The notes beneath the pieces are model-generated. The model saw only the letters and a list, made by a program, of their open reading frames with translations. It ran no database searches and was not told the DNA's origin. Made by a program: the position numbers and the translations under genes. From the NCBI GenBank assembly GCA_001910725.1, contig MJGA01000026.1:310001-374000 (forward strand): 64,000 nucleotides of DNA, in the 5' to 3' direction. Each line of letters opens with the position of its first letter. The first letter of the stretch is position 1. Positions 49,291-58,211 of the stretch are shown here, in pieces. Source of the DNA: Phanerodontia chrysosporium (lineage: Eukaryota > Basidiomycota > Agaricomycetes > Polyporales > Phanerochaetaceae).

Positions 49291-49821
49291 TGTCAAGGTG
49301 CGGGTCGGAGATGGGCCGGAGAACGGAGAACGGAGCGGAGAAAGGGTCGGAGAAGGGCGGAGGTCGGAGGTCGGATGGCAGTCGGCTTCAGCCTTAAAGG
49401 GCTGCGCCCTCGGCGGTCTGCGTTGCCTGGATTTCGGAGTCGGAGATACGGAGAAGTGGCGGGGTTCGGGCCCACACAGAGATTGCGAGAAAGGATTAAG
49501 CAGAGTCGAGAAGGTACAAGGGGGACCTAAGTCGATATCCGAACTGAGGATACAAGTGCTAGCGCGGGAGCTTATATACTACTGAGTCCGGAGTTCGTGG
49601 AGATGGTCGGAGATGTACAAAACATATCATACTTCCAATCTGGGATTTGTCTCAGGAACGAAGGGGTAAAGGTTTGCGAGATGATGAAGGCATGTGGTGA
49701 AGATAAGACCTTAGCAACCAACCGGAGTCGCAGCTCCGAATGTCCGTGCTACTCCGTAGCTTCCCTCGAACTCCGGCGTTCTCCATGACCGGAGTTGGCT
49801 CGGAATTTCAGCGCCATGACA
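49291..49821 (-). repeat. 3' LTR of chromovirus B
   Basis: 531 bp. In element orientation it is preceded by the purine tract AAGAGGGAGGTAC. It differs from the other LTR by one G/A change near 49,330. Confidence 0.95.
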
Positions 49822-50027
49822 GTACCTCCCTCTTAGGCCGAGACCTTCGAGGCCAAGCGAATTCGCGACATCGTACGATTTTCGTATTTTTCGTGCCCCA
49901 ACGGAATGCGGCGCTCCCCAGCGGATGAAAATTGATCGGGTATCCGGGGTTGCGGAAAGGGTGCCCGGGGTACGGATTTCGGGTATTTTAGGCTCGCGGA
50001 TTCTGGCTGGGGTTCCTCAGAACCACC

Positions 50028-51195
50028 ATGTCTTCCGAAGACGAACGCCTTGAGCAGGGTGAGTACCCCGGAGTTCTTTCTCCGGAGTCTGACGCTAACG
50101 GAGTTCGCAGAAATCCGGGAGGCCGAGGAGGAGGCCAAGAGGGCCCTCGAGGAGGCGGCGCGCAAACGGCGCGAGATCGAGCAGCGGCGCGAGAAGGCGA
50201 AGCGGAAGGCGGAGGAGGAGAGGCTGAAGGCGGCGGAGGAGGAGAAGCGGAAGGCGGCGGAGGCGGAGAAGCGGAAGCGGGCGGCAAAGCTGCGGAAGCA
50301 GCGGGAGGAGAAGGAGGCGAGCGGGTCCGCGTCGGCCGCGAAGAGGAAGCGGCCGGAGGTGGCGGAGGGGTCCGCGGAGGCGGAGGCCCGGAGGCACGCG
50401 GAGGCGGAGGCCGCCAAGCAGGGCCCTTGCGACTCTTGTCGCAAGTTGGGCCTGGAGTGCGAGTGGCGGGTTGGGGGGCGGGCGAAGGCTTGCCAGCCGT
50501 GTGCGGTCGCCAAGCGGCCGTGCACGAAGGGTGGCGTCTCCGTGAGCGGAGTCGCGCCGCGGAAGAAGGCCGCAGAGAAGGGGAAGGGCAAGGCCCCGGT
50601 GACGGCGGAGGAGGTCGCGGACTCCGAGGCCGGAGCGGAGTCGGAGGTGGCGACGGCCGCGGGGGCGATCGCGGAGGCCATGGGCCTCCTGACGGAGGCG
50701 GTGGACGACCTGACGGCGGAGGTCAAGCGCCAGGGCGACAAGACCCGGCGCGAGTTCGCGAAGTTCGCCTACACCATGGGGGTGTTGGCGGACACGCTGT
50801 ACGCGGGCCTCGCCGACCCGGACTTCGACGACGCCCTCGTCCGGATGCAGGGTCTCGGTCCGGCGCCGGAGCCGGAGGTGGAGGTGCCGGCGGAGCAGGT
50901 GGAGGCGGTGCGGAGGGAGCTGGGCCTGATCAAGGCGGATCAGGCGCGGTGGCCCTATGAGGTCAAGAAGTGGGCCGTCCGCGTGGGGTCGATGAAGGCG
51001 GAGTTGGAGCGGGCGGAGGCGGAGCAGAGCGGAGAAGAAGACGGAGAAGGAGACGAAGAAGAAGAAGAAGGGGGCCCTTTGGCGGAGGCGCAGGAGACGG
51101 AGGGTGAGGAGGAGAGCTCGGAGGAGAGCTCGGAGTCGTCGGAAGAGGAGGAGGCGGAGAAAAGTCCGGCGCGGAAGAAGGCGAGGAAGGAGTAG
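50028..51195 (+). CDS. Antisense accessory gene of chromovirus B: coiled-coil, Zn2Cys6-type, acidic-tail protein
   Basis: This is a 371-residue protein encoded against the direction of gag-pol. Exon 1 (50,028-50,058) gives MSSEDERLEQ. A 52-nt intron (donor GTGAGT at 50,059, acceptor TTCGCAG ending at 50,110) leads in phase to a long Glu/Lys/Arg/Ala helix (residues about 11-75), probably a coiled coil with nuclear-type basic clusters. Residues 117-148 carry C-x2-C-x6-C-x10-C-x2-C-x6-C, the spacing of fungal Zn2Cys6 DNA-binding domains (PCDSCRKLGLECEW; ACQPCAVAKRPC). A helical middle (AEAMGLLTEAVDDLTAEVKR) and a very acidic, Ser-rich tail ending KSPARKKARKE follow, with TAG at 51,193-51,195. 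Its own promoter would lie in or next to the 3' LTR. It is not a standard retrotransposon protein. A DNA-binding or regulatory role is an inference. Confidence 0.75.
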
Positions 51196-51448
51196 AGAAT
51201 TTTGTTTTTTGTTTATGTTATGTTTTTTTTTTTCTTTTAATACTATGTGATGTTTTTCGGGGGATTCTTGTGTGAGTGAGAGTGAGAGTGAACGGATACG
51301 GGAGACCGGAATTAGAGACGGAGTTTGGAGACGGAGAAATCGGAGAAATCGGAGAAAACGCGGAGAGAGACTTTGTTTGTTTGTTTTTTTTTTTTTGATG
51401 TTGGTTCAGAGCGAGAGAGAGAAAAATGGAGAGAGAAACGGAAGGGTA

Positions 51449-54400
51449 TCATCGGGGTACGGAGTCCGAGAGTGGACCGGGTTTTTCGGGGTACCGGAGA
51501 TGGAAGTCCGCGATGTGTTCCTGAGCATGCTCTAGCTCGCTTGCCGGAATCCATTCGAACTCTTCGTCGGTGTTTTCATATCCTAGCCAGCGGACCTTGT
51601 AGAGGAGGGGGCACCTCCGACGTTTGTCAATCTTGGAGTCTACGATCTCGGAGATCTCGTATTCGAGGTCTCCGTCGATTTCGACCGGAGGTGGCGGAGA
51701 TGTAGTCCGACCTGGAATAGAACTAGAAAGGTGAGGTTCTAACATGGATATGTGGTACACGGGGTGTACGGTGCGGAATTCGCGGGGTAGCTGCAGTGTG
51801 TAGGACTGCGGGCCAACCTTTGCTATGACCTTGTAAGGGCCAAGCATTTTCTCCGCAAGCTTCGGAGATGGACGGGTAGTCCGGAAGTGCTTAGCCTTGA
51901 CGAAGACCATGTCTCCGACCTGGAGGTCAGGCGGAGGTGATCTCCGGGCATCGGCAGGTCCTTGGTAGCGCTTCTGAGCTTCCGCGATCTGTGTCCGGAG
52001 CTCCGACTGGAGCTCGTGGAGATCGACAGCGAAGTCGCGAGCGCGGGCGGACGCGATGTCACGCTCGGGGTGCACTGTGAGATTCAGGTGGTAACCCTTG
52101 TTAGCGAAGAACGGAGAAATGCCCGTTGTTGCGCTCGGGGCATTGTTGTACGCAAACTCCGCGAGCGGAAGTAACTCCGACCAGTTGTCCTGCTGGTAGT
52201 TGCAGTACATCCGGAGATACTGCTCGAGAGTCTGGTTAGTACGCTCTGTCTGCCCATCTGCCTCGGGGTGATACCCGGAGGTGTAGTGGAGCTCGATGTC
52301 CAGAGCCAGTGCCAGAGAGCGGAAAAACTGAGAGACAAATTCGGAACCTCGGTCGGAGGTGACGTGCGAGGGAACTCCGTGCTTGGAGAAAACATGGAGG
52401 ATGAACAACTTAGCTAGTCCCGGAGCATCAATCTCATCGTGGGTGGGGATGAAGATTGCCTGCTTTGTGAGACGATCCACCACCACAAGGATAGCGGAGA
52501 ATCCGAAGGACTTCGGAAGATGCTCGATGAAGTCCATGGAGATGGAGTTCCATGGCTTCTCCGGGATTGGGAGTTGCTGCAGAGTTCCGTATGGCTTGTG
52601 CCGGGGCGCCTTGGATCTCCTGCAAGTCGTGCAAGACTGGCAGTAGTCCTTGACAAACCCACGGACACCGGGCCACGTATACTCGCGTCGGAGGAGCTCG
52701 AGAGTCTTGTTAAAGCCGTAGTGACCCGCGAGGGGGTGGTCGTGCTTATACCGGAGAACTCGGAGCCGGAGTTCGGGAATGTCGGGGACGTAGATGCGAT
52801 TATCGAGAAGAAGTAAACCTGTATTATCAGCGGACCAGCGCGGAGGAAGCGGAGATTGGGAAAGGATAGAAGAAGCAAGGGAATCCGTAGCCAAAGCCTT
52901 ACGAATATCGTCGTGCAGTGTTTCCACGTCCATAGTGACCACAGCCCGGAGAACCGGAGCTGCGAGGATGGTCGCTCGGAGGGATGCAGCGAGATGCTCG
53001 GAGGTGAAGATCGGCTTATAGTTGTGCGGATTGACGTTGGCGTAGCCGTTACCTCCCTCTTTAAGGTAGACGTCCCATCGTCGAGTGAGCGCGTCGGGCT
53101 TGGTGCCCAGACGGCCGGGACGGAAGCGGATGACCATGTTGAAGGAGTTCAGAAACTCCGACCACCGGGCTTGTCTCCGGGTCAGGAGTTTCATCGTGGA
53201 GAAATACTCCAGGTTCTTGTGGTCGGTGATGACGTCTATGGGGGTAGAGGAGCCTTCGAGGTAGTGCCGCCAGATGCGGAATGCCTCGAAGATGGCTAGC
53301 AACTCCTTGTCGTGAACGTCGTAGTTCAACTCCGGAGCGGAGAACGTCCGGGAGTGGAACGCAAGCGGATGAACGCCGTCGTCCGTGACCATGGATAGGA
53401 TGGCCGCTAGAGCATAGTCGGACGCATCGGTCTCCACAATCAACGGAGCTCCGGGTTTCCACTGCGCCAGTGTCGGAGCGGACGTGAAAGCCTTTTTCAA
53501 GGTATCGAACGCCTCCTGACACTGCGGAGTCCACTTCCACGGAGAATTCTTCCGGGTGAGACGAGTTAGCGGAACAACGATATCGGAATAGAAAGGAATG
53601 AAGCGACGATAGAAATTTGCAAACCCTAGGAAGGACTGAATGTCCTTGACCTTCCGCGGAGTAGGCCAGTCAAGAATAATCTTGACCTTGTCCTCGGACA
53701 TCGAAAGTCCGGAGGGGGACAAGATGTATCCGAGGTACTCCACCGAGTCAGTGTGGAACTGACACTTTGGAGCCTTGGCGTAGAGGCCATGCTCGCGGAG
53801 TCTACGGAGAACTTCGCGGACGTGTTTCCGATGCTCCTCCGGAGAATCGGAGTAGATGAGGATATCGTCAAGGTAGACGATAACGCATTCATCGAGCAGG
53901 TCGCGGAAAACGTCGTTCATGAATCTCTGGAAAGCAGCAGGAGCATTAGTAAGACCCTCAGGAATAACCAACCACTCGAAAGAGCCGTAGCGCGTGCGGA
54001 ATGTGGTTTTCCACTCGTCGCCCTCCGCGATGCGGACCAGATGGTATGCATGGCGGAGATCTATCTTGGTGTAGATACGGGCTTTCCCCGGAGCGTTCAG
54101 GAGATCGGAGATGAGCGGGAGGGGGTAGTGGTCTTTCTTGGTGATGCGATTCAGTGCGCGGAAATCCACACAGAGGCGTAAACTTCCGTCCTTCTTCTTG
54201 ACGAAGAGGATCGGAGCTCCGTGCGGAGAGGCGGACTGGCGGATGAATCCTGCAGAGAGGTTCTTGTCGATGAATTCGCGGAGAGCCTGGAGTTCAGCCG
54301 GAGATAGGGAGTAGAGACGCCCCGGAGTTAGGGGCTTTTCATCTTCCAACTCGATTTTGAGGTCGTAAGGTCGGTGAGGGGGTAGAGTGTAGGCACGTTC

Positions 54401-55189
54401 CTCGCTGAAGACGTCGGCGAAGTCGTGATACTCTGGGGGAACATTGGATAGGTCGAGCGGGAGTGTCGGAGCGTGAGTGGCGGAGTCGGAGACGGCGCGC
54501 AGACGGAAGTGGAATACTTCGGAGCCGGGCAACTGCGAGGCTCGCGCGAATGCGGCTGCTCCGATGAGGGAAACGAGAGGAGCGGAGCGGAGTTCAGGAG
54601 GAGTGGGATCGGAAGACTCGTCGGAAGTGGGGGTTTTCTCCGGAGATGTGGCCTTATCAGCCGGAGACGGGGGTACGGGGGAGACTGCAGGCGGAAAAGT
54701 GATGGTACGGGCTGCCCAGTCAATCGACGGATTGAAGGCGGATAGCCAGTTGAGACCTAAGACTGCAGTCGACGGAGAGTCGAGTTTAGTAACGTAGAAA
54801 GACAAATCCAGGGTGTTCCCGGTCGGAAAAGTGACCGGAAGATCAACGGAGAAGGAGATGGTCCCTGCAAGAGATCCATCGAAAAGACGGAGCGGAAGCG
54901 GAGGAACGGACTTGAGCCGGAGATGGTGCCGTTTGGCAAAATCGAAATCAATGAAACAATGTGAGGAGCCACTGTCTAGCAGCGCAAGAAGAGAAAGATC
55001 GGGGGGTGCGGTTAGCGGAACATAGAAGGAATGCGACGGAGAAAGAGCGGACGCGTTGAGACGGAGCTCCTCGGATGCACGGGAAGATTCAACGCAACTC
55101 TCGGCCCGTGCGGAGCCACGAGAGTTGCTCAGGCTTTTGACTCCGAGCTCTGCGGAGTAGCGGAGCTCGTGGTCGTAGCCGAGCGGGCC
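51449..55189 (-). CDS. pol: Pol of chromovirus B
   Basis: The frame is -1 relative to gag, overlaps its end by about 60 bases and is open from 55,189 to a stop at 51,449; the first ATG is at 54,805. Protease: LLALLDSGSSHCFIDF (about 54,965-55,010). Reverse transcriptase: FVKKKDGSLRLCVDFRALNR and VYLDDILIYS. RNase H: VETDASDYALAAIL with the catalytic Asp kept. Integrase: HHCC site (HPLAGHYGFNKT...CQSCTTCRRS), then MDFIEHLPKS, SDRGSEFVSQFF and HPEADGQTERTN, with the normal 35-residue Asp-Glu spacing. Chromodomain: LEYEISEIVDSKIDKRRR, LYKVRWLGYENTDEEFEWIP. No X XXY YYZ slippery site is seen in the overlap, so how pol is expressed is unclear. Confidence 0.95.
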   Translation of the reverse strand, partial: GPLGYDHELRYSAELGVKSLSNSRGSARAESCVESSRASEELRLNASALSPSHSFYVPLTAPPDLSLLALLDSGSSHCFIDFDFAKRHHLRLKSVPPLPLRLFDGSLAGTISFSVDLPVTFPTGNTLDLSFYVTKLDSPSTAVLGLNWLSAFNPSIDWAARTITFPPAVSPVPPSPADKATSPEKTPTSDESSDPTPPELRSAPLVSLIGAAAFARASQLPGSEVFHFRLRAVSDSATHAPTLPLDLSNVPPEYHDFADVFSEERAYTLPPHRPYDLKIELEDEKPLTPGRLYSLSPAELQALREFIDKNLSAGFIRQSASPHGAPILFVKKKDGSLRLCVDFRALNRITKKDHYPLPLISDLLNAPGKARIYTKIDLRHAYHLVRIAEGDEWKTTFRTRYGSFEWLVIPEGLTNAPAAFQRFMNDVFRDLLDECVIVYLDDILIYSDSPEEHRKHVREVLRRLREHGLYAKAPKCQFHTDSVEYLGYILSPSGLSMSEDKVKIILDWPTPRKVKDIQSFLGFANFYRRFIPFYSDIVVPLTRLTRKNSPWKWTPQCQEAFDTLKKAFTSAPTLAQWKPGAPLIVETDASDYALAAILSMVTDDGVHPLAFHSRTFSAPELNYDVHDKELLAIFEAFRIWRHYLEGSSTPIDVITDHKNLEYFSTMKLLTRRQARWSEFLNSFNMVIRFRPGRLGTKPDALTRRWDVYLKEGGNGYANVNPHNYKPIFTSEHLAASLRATILAAPVLRAVVTMDVETLHDDIRKALATDSLASSILSQSPLPPRWSADNTGLLLLDNRIYVPDIPELRLRVLRYKHDHPLAGHYGFNKTLELLRREYTWPGVRGFVKDYCQSCTTCRRSKAPRHKPYGTLQQLPIPEKPWNSISMDFIEHLPKSFGFSAILVVVDRLTKQAIFIPTHDEIDAPGLAKLFILHVFSKHGVPSHVTSDRGSEFVSQFFRSLALALDIELHYTSGYHPEADGQTERTNQTLEQYLRMYCNYQQDNWSELLPLAEFAYNNAPSATTGISPFFANKGYHLNLTVHPERDIASARARDFAVDLHELQSELRTQIAEAQKRYQGPADARRSPPPDLQVGDMVFVKAKHFRTTRPSPKLAEKMLGPYKVIAKVGPQSYTLQLPREFRTVHPVYHISMLEPHLSSSIPGRTTSPPPPVEIDGDLEYEISEIVDSKIDKRRRCPLLYKVRWLGYENTDEEFEWIPASELEHAQEHIADFHLRYPEKPGPLSDSVPR

Positions 55190-56523
55190 TTAGCCTGAGA
55201 GGCCGTAGAGGCGGGGTTGGTACAGTCCCGGGCCTTGTGGCCGGGCTTTGCGCAGAACATGCACAAGTTGTTTTCGAAACGGCGTTTACACTCCTCTGGC
55301 GTTAGCTTACCGTTCTTGTCCAAACCCATTGCCTTTGCCCTGTCAGCGGTGGAGTTGTTGCCGCCGCCGTTGTTTCCGGGCCGCGGCGCGGAGTTCGCCC
55401 TCGGGTTCGGAGTATCATTCCTGCCCCCGGAGTTCGAACCCTTTGCCTGGTTGTTGTTGCCGCTGGACTTAGCAGCCTGGTTGCCGTTGCCGCTGCTCGA
55501 CGCATTGTTAGAACTGCCTCCGGAGTTGTTACTCCGAGAGCCGGAGTTCTGCGACGAGCTGGCTTTCGGTTGAGACCCCCGTTCACGGCGGATCTCTTCC
55601 TGGCGCTCCCAATATCGCCGGTCGTAGAGCTGGATCATCCTCCGCATTCCGGCCAGCGTTTTAGGCTTGCCGGACGGGGACTCGGAGATCTTGTCCTTGA
55701 GCCGGGCTGGGAGGCCCTTGTAGAGCAAGAAGCACAAGGCCGACTCGCTCCACTGAACTCGGGATGCTAACCTGTTGAATTCAGCAAGATATTTTGCGCA
55801 CGGCTTATCGTCGCGCATGGTTAGCGTCTGGAGTTTGGACTCCGCGTCGCCCTCCGGGTCAAAGACTCCGAAGTTTGACTGGAGTTCCTCCACGAAGATG
55901 TCCCAGTCGTCAATCCATTCCGGATCTTCGCCCCTCATGATGGCTGGTTCGAACCAGTCCAACGCAGTACCCTTGAGGTACGAGAGAGCGAAGCTGACCT
56001 TGTCCTGACCCCGGGAGAAACTCCGGGTATCAGTCCGGAAGGCCAGTTGACACTGGAGCAGGAAGGTGTTGAGCTTCTGTGGGTCGGAGCCATCGAACGG
56101 GTCGGGCTTCCGGACCTTCACAGAGCGGGGCGGAGGAGAGGAGGACGTCTTACGAGTTAATCGTTCCAGTACCTCCGCTAACCGGACTATGTCCGATTGC
56201 GGAGCTTCCCCGTTCCGTGGCTCCGAACGTCGAGAGCCGGAACGGGACTGGGAGCCCTCTCTACTCGGGTCGGAATCCTGGAACGGGTTGTTCGGGGATT
56301 CGCGAGGCATGTGGAATTCCGGGACCGGAGGTTCCTCAGAGGCCCGGTTTTCCGGCTGCGGCTCTGCAGCCTGGGGTTCCTCGTCTGGACCTAGTTCTTC
56401 GAACCGGTCCTCGTCCGGAGTCGTGTGTCGTCGCGACACGGGCCGTTGCGACGTGGATCGTTGCGACGTGGATCGTCGCGGCCGGACGTTGATGTGTCCG
56501 TACGCCTGCTGGAAGGCGCTCAT
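55129..56523 (-). CDS. gag: Gag of chromovirus B
   Basis: 464 residues, starting at the ATG 56,521-56,523, only 11 bases after the primer-binding site. The N-terminal third is disordered and rich in Arg, Ser, Pro and Glu. The gag core follows: VRKPDPFDGSDPQKLNTFLL, ALSYLKGTALDWFEPAIM, FVEELQSNFGVFDPEGDAES and CAKYLAEFNRLASRVQW. An Asn/Gly/Ser-rich linker precedes one zinc knuckle CMFCAKPGHKARDC (C-x2-C-x4-H-x4-C). It stops at TGA 55,129-55,131. Confidence 0.93.
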   Translation of the reverse strand: MSAFQQAYGHINVRPRRSTSQRSTSQRPVSRRHTTPDEDRFEELGPDEEPQAAEPQPENRASEEPPVPEFHMPRESPNNPFQDSDPSREGSQSRSGSRRSEPRNGEAPQSDIVRLAEVLERLTRKTSSSPPPRSVKVRKPDPFDGSDPQKLNTFLLQCQLAFRTDTRSFSRGQDKVSFALSYLKGTALDWFEPAIMRGEDPEWIDDWDIFVEELQSNFGVFDPEGDAESKLQTLTMRDDKPCAKYLAEFNRLASRVQWSESALCFLLYKGLPARLKDKISESPSGKPKTLAGMRRMIQLYDRRYWERQEEIRRERGSQPKASSSQNSGSRSNNSGGSSNNASSSGNGNQAAKSSGNNNQAKGSNSGGRNDTPNPRANSAPRPGNNGGGNNSTADRAKAMGLDKNGKLTPEECKRRFENNLCMFCAKPGHKARDCTNPASTASQAKARSATTTSSATPQSSESKA

Positions 56524-56534
56524 GCAGTGCCGAG

Positions 56535-56549
56535 CCTCAGTTCGGATAT
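56535..56549 (-). promoter_or_regulatory. Primer-binding site of chromovirus B, self-complementary type
   Basis: On the minus strand ATATCCGAACTGAGG begins two bases after the LTR. It is the exact 15-base reverse complement of the segment read on the minus strand at 56,810-56,796 in the LTR, 29 bases after the TATA box. Confidence 0.75.
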
Positions 56550-56551
56550 AC

Positions 56552-57082
56552 TGTCAAGGTGCGGGTCGGAGATGGGCCGGAGAACGGAGAACAGAGCGGA
56601 GAAAGGGTCGGAGAAGGGCGGAGGTCGGAGGTCGGATGGCAGTCGGCTTCAGCCTTAAAGGGCTGCGCCCTCGGCGGTCTGCGTTGCCTGGATTTCGGAG
56701 TCGGAGATACGGAGAAGTGGCGGGGTTCGGGCCCACACAGAGATTGCGAGAAAGGATTAAGCAGAGTCGAGAAGGTACAAGGGGGACCTAAGTCGATATC
56801 CGAACTGAGGATACAAGTGCTAGCGCGGGAGCTTATATACTACTGAGTCCGGAGTTCGTGGAGATGGTCGGAGATGTACAAAACATATCATACTTCCAAT
56901 CTGGGATTTGTCTCAGGAACGAAGGGGTAAAGGTTTGCGAGATGATGAAGGCATGTGGTGAAGATAAGACCTTAGCAACCAACCGGAGTCGCAGCTCCGA
57001 ATGTCCGTGCTACTCCGTAGCTTCCCTCGAACTCCGGCGTTCTCCATGACCGGAGTTGGCTCGGAATTTCAGCGCCATGACA
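56552..57082 (-). repeat. 5' LTR of chromovirus B (in element orientation)
   Basis: 531 bp, ends TGTCATGG...CCTTGACA, holding the promoter and the self-primer segment. Confidence 0.95.
56796..56839 (-). promoter_or_regulatory. Core promoter of chromovirus B
   Basis: TATATAAG on the minus strand at 56,839-56,832, with the predicted transcript start at about 56,810, the first base of the self-primer segment. Confidence 0.6.
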
Positions 57083-57456
57083 ATCTCGTAGCTCACCGTT
57101 TTCGTAGCTTAGTCTTGGGTCGTCTTCGACGAACCAACACCAGTCTCGAGCGCGGTCGCCCTCTGTAGCCTCGTTCTCATGCTATAGATCTCGTTTCCGA
57201 CCTTGCGGGGCGGCTCAGCCTTTGACAACTATGCCGGGTGCTTCTTCACATGTGTCCCCTCCGAGCTGGTGCCCTTGTGGCGTGCCAACGTCGGATCAGC
57301 AACGAGAGTATCGAGGCTGTATCAGTCTGCACAATAGTGAGATTGTGTGCATATCATAATAGGGATAGAACAATTCTTATAAGGATGAGCAAAGCCTACA
57401 AACTAGTGATGGGGTATGTACCCAAGAGTAAAAAGCCACTGGCACGAATAGTAATC

Positions 57457-58109
57457 AGAGGGGACGTGTGCGAAGAAGTGCCCGGCATAGCCTTGGACTG
57501 AAATGCCGAAGGGGCTGAAATCCAAAAAGGGATGAGAGGGTGGCAGGCGATGGGCGGCGGGCATGGGCTGACATCGGCAATGCCTGGCGAGTGCAGCATG
57601 ATAATGTCAGCGGGGAGCGGGCTCGCCGGCCTGTAGCTGCGGGTCCACGGTCACCGGCCGGCGGGCCATGTGTCCTTTGTGGCCAAAAAATAGATGACCT
57701 CGCCATGGGGTAAATATGTTTGTAAGGAGGTTAGCCCTTACTGAAGCAAAAGGCTTTGAGATAAGTAACACTATAACAACAGAGATAAGCTTGCTTTGTA
57801 TCGTTGTAACAAGCTTGCAAAAGGAGCGAGCTGTTTCCATCAGAAAAAGGTGGGCTAATCAAAGGGGGCATAGGCTAGCGAAGAATGTAGCTTTTTTCGT
57901 CGAAAATAGCTAGATCAGGCTGTTTCACATGTGATAAGATGGTCTCAATTTTTGGCCGTTATGGCCGAGAATAGGCAGCATATGTTATCATATCTTAGGA
58001 CCGGAAATCACCGGCCTCTTTCCATCCTCAAAAGCCAGCTTTTCCCCAATTCTTGTCCCATTCCTCTTTTCTACACTTTTTTCGCTAAGAAAAGTGTCAA
58101 ATTATTGTC
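57457..58109 (-). repeat. Right arm of the foldback element
   Basis: Reverse complement of the left arm. The spacer between the arms (about 57,259-57,456) has no gene. Confidence 0.8.
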
Positions 58110-58211
58110 ATGATAAAACCTTCCAGTTGATGCATTGTCATCCCTTCACTGTCAGAGAACACAGGCTGCCGCAGAATTTTTGGTGTACGCTCTAATACTA
58201 CCTCACATGAC

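Larger units (their letters stand above)
49291..57082 (-). mobile_element. Ty3-type chromovirus B, apparently intact and recent, with an antisense accessory gene
   Basis: A 7,792-bp element on the minus strand with 531-bp LTRs differing at one position seen by eye, and a perfect target duplication ATCTC. In its own direction: LTR (57,082-56,552), primer-binding site, gag, pol with chromodomain, a 1.6-kb region, polypurine tract, LTR (49,821-49,291). The 1.6-kb region carries a gene on the opposite strand (50,028-51,195). Gag and pol have no stop codons or lost catalytic residues that I could see, so it may be active. Confidence 0.95.
38663..57227 (+). mobile_element. Non-autonomous LTR retrotransposon (about 3.0 kb without nested insertions)
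   Basis: It is bounded by 186-bp LTRs of the form TGTCAC...TTTGACA and by a perfect 5-bp target duplication, ACTAT at 38,658-38,662 and 57,228-57,232. Subtracting the two chromoviruses and their duplications leaves about 3,016 bp. A primer-binding site lies two bases after the 5' LTR and a polypurine tract lies just before the 3' LTR, so the structure is complete. The interior (38,849-39,018 and 46,776-49,244) holds no gag, protease, reverse transcriptase or integrase. It was presumably moved by proteins of a related Ty3 element. Confidence 0.85.
49245..57227 (+). repeat. 3' LTR of the 3-kb element, split by chromovirus B
   Basis: Bases 49,245-49,290 and 57,088-57,227 together form the 186-bp LTR; ATCTC (49,286-49,290) is repeated at 57,083-57,087 as the target duplication of element B. 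Confidence 0.85.
38040..58109. mobile_element. Foldback-like element with arms of about 650 bp, now split by nested retrotransposons
   Basis: The sequence from 38,040 (GACAATAATTTGACAC) reappears in reverse complement ending at 58,109. The match runs about 650 bp with few differences. The left arm is 38,040-38,662 and continues after the inserted LTR element at 57,233-57,258. The right arm is 57,457-58,109, with a spacer of about 198 bp between. Without the insertions the element would be about 1.5 kb. Small frames inside the arms mirror each other and are probably not genes. No transposase and no clear target duplication outside the arms were found, so it may be a non-autonomous foldback or MITE-like element or a local inverted duplication. 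Confidence 0.75.

Noticed and set aside
49298..49788. Small frames repeated at 56,559-57,049
   Set aside because: They are inside the LTRs of element B and identical because the LTRs are; no sign of coding selection.
50095..50741. Minus-strand frames across the antisense accessory gene
   Set aside because: Pro/Ser/Leu/Arg-rich complements of a Glu/Lys-rich coding sequence; the plus-strand reading has the intron, ATG and zinc motif.
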